Shown here: in pieces, positions 57,317 through 64,000 of the stretch
Position numbering within the stretch: the first letter of the stretch is position 1
Layout: each line of letters starts with the position of its first letter
From: Shinella sp. PSBB067
GTDB lineage: Bacteria; Pseudomonadota; Alphaproteobacteria; Rhizobiales; Rhizobiaceae
DNA length: 64,000 bases
NCBI RefSeq assembly: GCF_016839145.1
Contig: NZ_CP069303.1
Coordinates: 2,108,001-2,172,000 of the forward strand
Reading direction: 5' to 3'
The notes under the pieces: model-generated
The model's input: only the letters and a program-made list of their open reading frames with translations
The model's database searches: none
Told to the model about the DNA's origin: nothing
Position numbers and translations under genes: made by a program

Positions 57317-58501
57317 ATGCTTCGTGATTTTTCCGCCCAAGCCATGTTCATGGGCCTGCTCACCGCCTTCGTCGGTTTCGCCAGTTCCTTCGCCGTCGTG
57401 CTGCACGGCCTCATCGGCGTCGGCGCCACGGAGGCGCAGGCCGCCTCGGGGCTGATGGCGCTGTCGGTGTCGATGGGGCTTTGCGCCATCGTGCTCAGCG
57501 TCGCGACGCGCCTGCCCGTCTCGATCGCCTGGTCGACGCCGGGCGCGGCGCTGCTGGCAAGTTCCGGCGCGGTCGAGGGCGGGTTCTCCACGGCGGTCGG
57601 CGGGTTCCTCGTCTGCGCGGTGCTGATCGTCATTGCGGGCCTGTGGAAGCCGCTCGGCCGCATGGTCGCCGCCATTCCCGGAACGCTCGCCAATGCCATG
57701 CTGGCCGGCGTGCTGATCGGCCTCTGCTTCGCGCCGGTCAAGGCCATCGCCTTCAATCCGCTGCTCGGCCTGCCGATCGCGCTCGCCTGGGTCGTCGTCG
57801 GCAGCATCAACCGGCTCTATGCCGTGCCCGCCGCGCTCGCCGCTTTCGTCGCGGTGCTCGCCTTCGGCATCGAGATCCCCGACGGCGCCTTCGCCGGCCT
57901 TGCCGATGCGCTGCTGCCGAAACCGGAGCTCGTGACGCCGGCCTTCACCGTCGCCGGGCTCGTCGGCATCGCTTTGCCGCTCTTCATCGTCACCATGGCC
58001 TCGCAGAACATTCCCGGCATCGCCGTGCTGAAGGTCAACGACTACGCACCCAATCCCGGCCCGCTCTTCGCCGTCACCGGCTTCTTCTCGCTGCTTTCGG
58101 CCCCCTTCGGCGGCCATGCGGTCAACCTCGCCGCCATCACCGCCGCCATGTGCGCCGGCCCGGACGCCCACCCCGACCCGGCGAGGCGCTACTGGGCGGC
58201 CATCAATGCCGGCATCTTCTACGTGATCTTCGGCCTTGCCGCGGGCGCGGTCACCGCCTTCGTCGCCCTCGCCCCGCCGATCCTCATCCAGGCGGTCGCC
58301 GGCCTTGCGCTGATCAGCGCCTTCGCCGCCTCCGCGCTCAACGCCTTCCGCGAGACGGAGGGGCGGGAAGCGGCGGCGGTGACCTTCCTCGTCACCGCCT
58401 CGGGCGTTTCCTTCGCCGGCATTTCCGGTGCCTTCTGGGGGCTGATCGCGGGCGGCCTGATGCTGGCGCTCTCCCGCTTCGTGGCGAGCTTTCGCAAATA
58501 A
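57317..58501 (+). CDS. benE: BenE family benzoate/H+ symporter
   Basis: 394 residues with about eleven to twelve spans. MGLLTAFVGFASSFAVVLHGL, SIAWSTPGAALLASSG and ITAAMCAGPDAHPDP are BenE features. Members import benzoate or related compounds, though specificity varies and no benzoate pathway gene is present here. Divergent from the AcoR-like gene with 264 bases between starts, and 2 bases from the convergent next gene. Confidence 0.9.
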   Translation: MLRDFSAQAMFMGLLTAFVGFASSFAVVLHGLIGVGATEAQAASGLMALSVSMGLCAIVLSVATRLPVSIAWSTPGAALLASSGAVEGGFSTAVGGFLVCAVLIVIAGLWKPLGRMVAAIPGTLANAMLAGVLIGLCFAPVKAIAFNPLLGLPIALAWVVVGSINRLYAVPAALAAFVAVLAFGIEIPDGAFAGLADALLPKPELVTPAFTVAGLVGIALPLFIVTMASQNIPGIAVLKVNDYAPNPGPLFAVTGFFSLLSAPFGGHAVNLAAITAAMCAGPDAHPDPARRYWAAINAGIFYVIFGLAAGAVTAFVALAPPILIQAVAGLALISAFAASALNAFRETEGREAAAVTFLVTASGVSFAGISGAFWGLIAGGLMLALSRFVASFRK

Positions 58502-58503
58502 TC

Positions 58504-59958
58504 CTACTGCTGGAACGGCAGCGGACGGCCGTTGATCAGCACCTTGCCGTCCTCGCCGACCGTGAGGTCCCAGGCCTGCGCGCCGTTGCCGGCATCGCGC
58601 GCCAGGCCCTTCATCATCAGGAGCCCGAAGGACGCCTGGCCGAATTCCGGCACCGCGGCGGCGTTCTTCTGGAGATAGGTGACGGTCTTGTCGAAGTCGC
58701 GCATGGTGATCGTCACATCGGCGCTGTGGCGGTCCTTGTCATCGGGATAGACCGTCATCTTGCCGGTGAGGTGCACGTCGTAGACCGGCGAGACGGCCGA
58801 GACGTCCTCGAATTCGAGGGTCATGGCGCCGCCGGGAAGAACGATGCGGCCGATCTCCTTGCTTTCCTCGTCGGTCAGCGGCTTCGGCTTGGTGAAATCC
58901 GCATGGTCGACGAGATAGGTGACGGCGCCGGCAAGATCGAGGTCCGCGACCGCCAGGTTGAAGGTCGCCTGCTCCGGCAGGAGGCCCGCATAGGCCGGCG
59001 GCAGCAGGCCGGCCGGCGGCACCGGCTTCTCGATGCCGAAGCCGAAGCCCAAACGGGTCGATCGGGCGATGCCGTTCATCCCGACATTGTAGTTCACGGC
59101 TTGCGCGCCGAAGGTGCCCTCGTCCGTCCCGACCGTGACGTTGGACGCCCTGATCGTTTCCTTGAGGTCGTCGAAGACCGGCAGTGCCGTGCGCAGCAGG
59201 TCCTTGAGGCGCGCCGCCTCCGGCGCTTCCAGCCGCTGCTTGTGCATGTTGTCGAGCACGAGGAAGACGAGGTCCTGCATCACCTTGTAGCGCGCGCCCG
59301 CCATGCTGACGTCGATGTCGAGCTTGTCCGCGCCGATCTCCACCCGGCCCGACTGCGCGCTGGTGATCGTCTCGGCGAAGGCGTTCATCACCCCGGTCGA
59401 GGAAATGTCGAGCGTGTTCGCATCCTTTTTCTCGGCGGAGACGTGCATCGCCATGTCGCCGAAGCTCGCCGTCACGCTGTCCTTGGGCGACGTGCTGGAA
59501 AAGGAAAGCTTCCGGGCGGTCCAGTCCGCGGAGGTGAAGTAGAGGATCTCCGGGTCGTAGATGCCATCGAGCTTCATCGAATCGATGACATAGGAGAACG
59601 AGTTGCGGCCCTCGGGAAGGTCGATGTCGCCCTTGATGTCGAAACTGTCGTTCGACTCGATGCGGTAGGTGCCATCCGCCGAAGGCCGCAGAGAGGCCGT
59701 CATCGGCTTCAGGCCCTCCAGCTTGACGACGCCGCTCCTGGCCTTGTCGAGCAGGACCTTCGGGTCGAAGCGCAGCTCGTAGAAGGACGTCGCCGCCTTG
59801 ACGGTGATGAGCCCCGCATCGATCATGTCCTGCGGCAGGTAGCGCGTGAGGCGCTGCTGGATGCTTTCGGCCTCGGAAGGCGAAACTTCCTGGGCAAGGA
59901 CGGGACTTGCAGATACGAGTGCAAGTGCGGCCGAAGCCATCAGGATCTGTCGTCTCAT
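58504..59958 (-). CDS. secreted protein of unknown function (possibly DUF2125/945)
   Basis: 484 residues with a signal peptide (about 1-22, LALVSASPVLAQ). The rest is a long beta-rich protein, with repeated patterns such as VTVKAATSFYELRFDP and FSYVIDSMKLDGIYDP and a C-terminal part near LTVGEDGKVLINGRPLPF. It resembles periplasmic DUF2125 or DUF945 proteins in layout; the assignment is weak. It ends 2 bases from the convergent benE. Confidence 0.7.
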   Translation of the reverse strand: MRRQILMASAALALVSASPVLAQEVSPSEAESIQQRLTRYLPQDMIDAGLITVKAATSFYELRFDPKVLLDKARSGVVKLEGLKPMTASLRPSADGTYRIESNDSFDIKGDIDLPEGRNSFSYVIDSMKLDGIYDPEILYFTSADWTARKLSFSSTSPKDSVTASFGDMAMHVSAEKKDANTLDISSTGVMNAFAETITSAQSGRVEIGADKLDIDVSMAGARYKVMQDLVFLVLDNMHKQRLEAPEAARLKDLLRTALPVFDDLKETIRASNVTVGTDEGTFGAQAVNYNVGMNGIARSTRLGFGFGIEKPVPPAGLLPPAYAGLLPEQATFNLAVADLDLAGAVTYLVDHADFTKPKPLTDEESKEIGRIVLPGGAMTLEFEDVSAVSPVYDVHLTGKMTVYPDDKDRHSADVTITMRDFDKTVTYLQKNAAAVPEFGQASFGLLMMKGLARDAGNGAQAWDLTVGEDGKVLINGRPLPFQQ

Positions 59959-60043
59959 GGTGGTCTCCTGTGCCGAACCGATTCGGGCCGAACATCCAAT
60001 CGCCGCGCCGCGATGTCAATCCGGGGCGTGGATCGGGCCGGGC

Positions 60044-60072
60044 CTTGCATTTCCGGGCATTCTCGGCTATCG
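60044..60072 (+). promoter_or_regulatory. rplY: rplY promoter, CTTGCA-N17-CTATCG
   Basis: CTTGCA (60044-60049) and CTATCG (60067-60072), 17 bases apart, lie about 130 bases upstream of rplY in the interval shared with a divergent gene. Confidence 0.5.
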
Positions 60073-60199
60073 AGCCCGCGTCCGCGTAGACACCCTTGGA
60101 GGCAACGCGGATGAGGCTTTCACGAAATCCTCAAGTTTTGCGCGGCCGGAGGCATTCCGGCCGGGGAAAACTCTCCAGTAACACACGAAAGGTAAAGCC

Positions 60200-60811
60200 A
60201 TGAGCCAAGACACCTACGAGCTCAAGGCCGAAACGCGCGAACGGGTTGGTAAGGGGTCCTCCCGTGAACTTCGCCGCAACGGCCTTATTCCTGCAGTTAT
60301 CTACGGCGACAAGCAGGCCCCCGTCGCCATCGCCATCTCGACCAAGGACGTGACGCAGCGCATCCACGCCGGCGGCTTCAAGACGACGGTCGCGACGATC
60401 GACGTCAACGGCGAGAAGATCAAGGTCCTGCCGAAGGACTTCCAGCTCGATCCGGTCCGCGACTTCACGATGCATGTCGACTTCCTGCGCGTTTCGGGCG
60501 ACTCCCACGTCGTCGTCGAAGTGCCGGTTCACTTCGTCAACGAAGAGAAGTCCCCGGGCATCAAGGCCGGCGGCGTCCTGAACGTCGTTCGCCACGCTGT
60601 CGAGCTGCACGCCCTTGCCGGCAACATTCCGGAATTCATCACGGCGGACCTCGCTGGCCTGAAGGTCGGCGACGGCATCCACATCTCCAACGTCAAGCTG
60701 CCGAAGGGCACGAGCCCGGTCATCGCCGACCGCGACTTCACGATCGCCACGATCGCTGTCCCGGCTGCCGGCGTGAAGGAAGAAGAAACGACGGAAGACT
60801 CCGCAGAATAA
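60200..60811 (+). CDS. rplY: 50S ribosomal protein L25/general stress protein Ctc
   Basis: 203 residues, the long (Ctc) form. The L25 domain (about 5-95) has [20 protein letters not shown]; the C-terminal TL5-like domain has [21 protein letters not shown]. It binds 5S rRNA. An AGGT site precedes the ATG. Usually followed by pth in Rhizobiales; here a strong terminator and a GGDEF-EAL gene follow. Confidence 0.95.
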   Translation: MSQDTYELKAETRERVGKGSSRELRRNGLIPAVIYGDKQAPVAIAISTKDVTQRIHAGGFKTTVATIDVNGEKIKVLPKDFQLDPVRDFTMHVDFLRVSGDSHVVVEVPVHFVNEEKSPGIKAGGVLNVVRHAVELHALAGNIPEFITADLAGLKVGDGIHISNVKLPKGTSPVIADRDFTIATIAVPAAGVKEEETTEDSAE

Positions 60812-60836
60812 TTCCCCACGAGGGGATGGTTCGAGA

Positions 60837-60866
60837 ACCCCGCGCCCTCAGGGCGCGGGGTTTTTC
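60837..60866 (+). terminator. rplY: rplY terminator
   Basis: AACCCCGCGCCCT and its complement with a T-run, 25 bases after the stop. Confidence 0.88.
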
Positions 60867-61041
60867 TTTGTCCGCACGCCTGTATTACCCTTGGGGGAAG
60901 CTTTGATTCACCAACATTTTTGCGTATCGCCATTTTAGCAACATTTAAGACTTTGATGAAAATCTGGACCCTGGGGAAACAGCGAAAGCCGTAGAGGGGC
61001 ACCATGGACTGGCTTCGTATCGTGGCAGGGGGGCGACCGGC

Positions 61042-63423
61042 ATGAAAATGCACTCGGTGGAAAGCCGCTTCATCGCCATCGTCATCGGCGCCCTGCTCGT
61101 CTTCGTCGCCCCGCTGTTCGTCCTCTTCCTCATCCTGTCGTCCGACCGCGTGGCACGCGAGCGCCTGCAGAACACGGAGGTCCTGCTGAGGACCAACGTC
61201 CAGGCGCTCGGCAAGCCGCTGTGGGATTTCGACCGGGAGAGCATCGAGCAGATCGTCGGCGATCTCCAGGCCGATCCCGATATCGGCTATGTGCGCGTGC
61301 GCGACACGTCCGACACCATCGACATCGGCAGGCCCACCATGGCGCCCGATCCGGGCGAAGCCCGGTCCATCGTGAAGGCCGATGTCCTGCACAGGGCGTC
61401 CGACGGCATCAAGAAGGTCGGCACGGCGGAGATATGGCTTCGCAAGGACGGCATCTTCGCACGCTTCTCGAAGGACGAGATGACGATCTTCGCGATCTTC
61501 TTCTTCGCGGTGGCGACGCTCTTCACCGCCGCCCTCATCGGCAACCGCATCACGATCATCCGGCCGCTGATGCGGCTGACGGCGGCGATCGAGGCGACGC
61601 GCCGCCTCGGCTCCCGCCACCACGTCGACTGGACCGCCAACGACGAGATGGGCGCGCTCGCCAAGAACTTCAACGAGATGCAGAGCCGGCTGGAGCGCGA
61701 GGAGGCGGAGCTGAAGCTTGCCCATGCCCGCGCCACCGACATCTACAATCTCACCCCGGCCATGCTCTTTTCCATAGACGGTCGCAACCGCATCACCGCC
61801 GTCAGCGACTACTGGCTCACCGCCACCGGCTATCGGCGCGAACAGGTGATCGGCCGGGAATTCACCGATTTCGTCGATGCGGAATGGCGCGAGGTCTACC
61901 GCACGCGGCATGGCGACGGACCGGACGACGGCATCTGCGAGGTCACGGTGCGTTTCCGCTGCGCCGACGCGAGCGTGATCGACGTCCTGATCCTGGAAAC
62001 CGGCGTCGCGGCGAGCAGCGGGCAGCAGGCGCTGACCCTCTCCGTCATGACCGATGTCACCGACCTCAAGGAAGCGGAAAACCGCAACCACCGCCAGGCC
62101 ATCACCGACCACCTGACCGGCCTCCTCAACCGGCAGGGCTTCGAGGCGGTGCTCGACGAACTCATCGGCGAGGCCGACCAGCTCGGCCGGCCGCTTGCCT
62201 GCCTCTTCGTCGACCTCGACCGCTTCAAGTGGATCAACGACAATCTCGGCCATGCGTCCGGCGACGACGTGCTCTGCCAGGTGGCGATGCGCCTGCGCCG
62301 CCAGTTGCGCGCGGGCGACGTCATCGCCCGCCTCGGCGGCGACGAGTTCGCCATCCTCCTGTCGGCGCCGGACGCCCACCAGCTCGCCCTCGATGTCAGC
62401 GACCGGCTGGTGGCGAGCCTGCGCGCACCGCTTGCCATCGGCGGCACGGAGCTCAATGTCAGCGCCAGCATCGGCGTCGCGGTCTATCCGGACCACGCCT
62501 CCACAGCCGCCTGCCTGCTGCAGAAGTCGGACATGGCCATGTATGCGCGCAAGCGCAGCGGCAAGAACGGCGTGCAGATCTTCGACAACAACATGGTCGA
62601 CATCGCCCGCAGGCGACTGGAAATCGAGCAGTTCATCGACCAGGGCTTGCGCGACGACTGGTTCACGGCCCATCTCCAGCCGATCGTCGGCCTCGCCGAT
62701 GGCCGCCTCGCCGGCTTCGAGGCGCTGATGCGCCTCCAGCATCCCGACCGCGGCATCCTGCCGCCGGCCGAGATTGTCGGCATCGCCGAGGAGAACGGCT
62801 CCATCGGCCGGATCGGCGACGCCATCCTGTCGAAATCCCTCGCAAGCCTTGCGATCATCTCGAAGCTCGAAGGGCTGGAAGACAGCTATCTGGCGGTCAA
62901 CTTCTCGCCGCTCCAGTTCGAGCCCGCCCTGCCGGCCCGCCTTGCCGCGCTGCTGCTCGATCACGGCATCACGCCGTCACGCATCGTCATCGAAATCACC
63001 GAGGCCGTGCTGATGCTCGACAATCCTGTCGTGCGCGAGGTGCTGGACGCGCTGTCCGACCTTGGCTGCCGCATCGCTCTCGACGATTTCGGCACGGGCT
63101 ATTCCTCGCTGAGCTACCTCAACCGCTTCCCGGTCGACATCGTGAAGGTCGACCAGTCCTTCACCCGGTCGCTCTCCTCCGAGCAGCCGGACGTACGCCG
63201 CAAGAGCCGCATGCTGGTCGAGGGCATCCGCACCATCTCGCACCAGATGGGCTGCGCCGTGGTGGCGGAAGGCATCGAGACGGCGGAGCAATGGGACATC
63301 CTCCAGGCGATGGATGTGGAGTTCGGCCAGGGCTACCTCCTGAGCCGGCCGCTGCCGCTCGAGGCGCTTCTTGAAAAGCTCGGTGAATTCGAGGTGCCCG
63401 AGCGCCGGGCCGCGGCATCCTGA
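61042..63423 (+). CDS. GGDEF-EAL protein with PAS and periplasmic sensor
   Basis: 793 residues. Two spans (about 10-32 and 146-168) border a periplasmic sensor, then HAMP, PAS (about 230-345), GGDEF (360-520) and EAL (535-785). Catalytic motifs are intact: GGDEF 432-436 with the inhibitory site RAGD 423-426, EAL 560-562, DDFGTGYSSL and AEGIETAEQ. It could both make and break c-di-GMP. AGGGGGG precedes the ATG at 61042. The substrate-binding protein gene begins 22 bases later. Confidence 0.94.
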   Translation: MKMHSVESRFIAIVIGALLVFVAPLFVLFLILSSDRVARERLQNTEVLLRTNVQALGKPLWDFDRESIEQIVGDLQADPDIGYVRVRDTSDTIDIGRPTMAPDPGEARSIVKADVLHRASDGIKKVGTAEIWLRKDGIFARFSKDEMTIFAIFFFAVATLFTAALIGNRITIIRPLMRLTAAIEATRRLGSRHHVDWTANDEMGALAKNFNEMQSRLEREEAELKLAHARATDIYNLTPAMLFSIDGRNRITAVSDYWLTATGYRREQVIGREFTDFVDAEWREVYRTRHGDGPDDGICEVTVRFRCADASVIDVLILETGVAASSGQQALTLSVMTDVTDLKEAENRNHRQAITDHLTGLLNRQGFEAVLDELIGEADQLGRPLACLFVDLDRFKWINDNLGHASGDDVLCQVAMRLRRQLRAGDVIARLGGDEFAILLSAPDAHQLALDVSDRLVASLRAPLAIGGTELNVSASIGVAVYPDHASTAACLLQKSDMAMYARKRSGKNGVQIFDNNMVDIARRRLEIEQFIDQGLRDDWFTAHLQPIVGLADGRLAGFEALMRLQHPDRGILPPAEIVGIAEENGSIGRIGDAILSKSLASLAIISKLEGLEDSYLAVNFSPLQFEPALPARLAALLLDHGITPSRIVIEITEAVLMLDNPVVREVLDALSDLGCRIALDDFGTGYSSLSYLNRFPVDIVKVDQSFTRSLSSEQPDVRRKSRMLVEGIRTISHQMGCAVVAEGIETAEQWDILQAMDVEFGQGYLLSRPLPLEALLEKLGEFEVPERRAAAS

Positions 63424-63445
63424 ACGGCCGAAGGGGAACGGAACG

Positions 63446-64000
63446 ATGAAGACCATGCTTTTGACGCTTTGCCTGTCGTTCGCTTCCCTTTCGACCGCGC
63501 ACGCCGAAACGCTCCGCTTCATCACCGAGGAATACGCACCGTTCAACTACACCAGGAACGGCAGGATCACCGGCATCGGCGTGGACCAGGTCGAGGCGAT
63601 CGCAAAGGCCGCCGGCATCGACTACACGCTCGAAATGATGCCCTGGGCGCGCGCCTTCGCCACGGCGCGCAGCCAGCCGATGCACTGCGTCTTCACGACG
63701 GGCTACAATCGCGAGCGCGCCGGCCAGTTCGTCTGGGTCAATCCTCTCCTGAAGGACGAGATGGTGCTCGTAAAGCGCAAGGACGGCAGCAAGGGGCCGG
63801 CGACGATGGACGAGGCGCTCGGCATGAAGGTCGGCTCGCAGCGCGGCGACTTCGGCGTCGAGGCGCTGGAAGCACTCGGCTTCACCAATATCGACCTGGC
63901 CGCCGACATCGACCTTTCCTTGCGCAAGCTGCTTTCCGGCCGCATCGACCTCATGCCGACCTCGTACAAGACCTACGAGAACCTGGTGAAGGAAGGAAGG
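63446..64000 (+). CDS. solute-binding protein, family 3 (truncated by window end)
   Basis: 185 residues visible; the gene runs off the right edge. Signal peptide about 1-20 (SFASLSTAHA), then ETLRFITEEYAPFNYTRNG and GIGVDQVEAIAKAAGI, typical of periplasmic SBP_bac_3 proteins that bind amino acids or related compounds. AAGGGG lies before the ATG. No transport genes are visible in the window; it follows the GGDEF-EAL gene closely and could be its ligand sensor partner. Confidence 0.88.
   Translation, partial: MKTMLLTLCLSFASLSTAHAETLRFITEEYAPFNYTRNGRITGIGVDQVEAIAKAAGIDYTLEMMPWARAFATARSQPMHCVFTTGYNRERAGQFVWVNPLLKDEMVLVKRKDGSKGPATMDEALGMKVGSQRGDFGVEALEALGFTNIDLAADIDLSLRKLLSGRIDLMPTSYKTYENLVKEGR

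Noticed and set aside
57481..60114. 877-codon plus-strand frame across benE and the next gene
   Set aside because: Crosses two real genes in other frames and has the composition of a shadow frame.
60529..62964. 811-codon minus-strand frame
   Set aside because: Antisense to rplY and the GGDEF-EAL gene.

Overview
The window is high-GC chromosomal DNA from an alphaproteobacterium, most likely a member of the Rhizobiaceae (Shinella, Ensifer or Rhizobium-like). The main reasons are the gene order greA-lpsB-LPS core genes-lrp-trxB-lsrB/vtlR, a tandem pair of AbcR (alpha-r15) small RNAs beside that LysR gene, promoters of the CTTGAN-N17-CNATAT type, a TTAA-N7-TTAAC CtrA box, a GTTC-N7-GTTC LexA box, and rhizobial families such as BA14K and UbiK. 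I see no insertion sequence, prophage, CRISPR array, rRNA or tRNA gene. The base composition is uniform except for a visibly lower-GC patch at about 21.3-24.8 kb (LPS glycosyltransferases) and the sRNA region at 27.6-28.05 kb.

Layout. 0-10.5 kb holds transport and small-metabolism genes: MATE and Tet-type MFS exporters, an aldo/keto reductase with a divergent LysR, a zinc metallopeptidase, a DUF2306/LytTR pair, and a class D beta-lactamase with a divergent LysR. carB (10.7-14.2 kb) is followed by a terminator split by two copies of a 174-bp repeat. 14.5-17.2 kb is a two-gene DNA repair operon (radical SAM protein plus a DUF4130-UdgX fusion) with a LexA-type box at its promoter. 17.3-19.3 kb is a three-gene stress-like operon. 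19.5-29.5 kb runs from greA through LPS core synthesis to trxB, lsrB, two AbcR sRNAs and an ArsR/old-yellow-enzyme pair. 29.6-38.5 kb has a cation/proton antiporter, aspartate aminotransferase, a degenerate EAL protein behind a CtrA box, a PQQ-type sugar dehydrogenase, cspA, a BA14K protein and an MBL hydrolase. 38.6-46.4 kb holds lrp/hppD, ilvE, a MarR-OmpR-histidine kinase set, csaA, proC and ybjN. 46.7-53.2 kb holds ubiK, lgt, a COG1565 methyltransferase, pgeF, an M24-fold protein, a lipoprotein and prs. 53.3-64 kb holds a triple-Kazal lipoprotein, a DUF779/aldehyde dehydrogenase/AcoR-like set, benE, a periplasmic protein, rplY, a GGDEF-EAL protein and a truncated solute-binding protein.

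How the parts work together. Several regulators sit beside likely targets with candidate operators visible: MarR (10-bp inverted repeat), Lrp next to hppD (two sites 40 bp apart), LsrB/VtlR (dyad over the -35 of the first AbcR sRNA) and AcoR-like (near-palindrome before the aldehyde dehydrogenase). The observations I rank highest are the LexA-box radical SAM/UdgX operon, the terminator hairpins duplicated around a 153-158 bp palindromic element at two unrelated loci, and the tandem AbcR RNAs with a LysR dyad. All functional statements rest on reading translated sequence and recalled family features; no database search was run.
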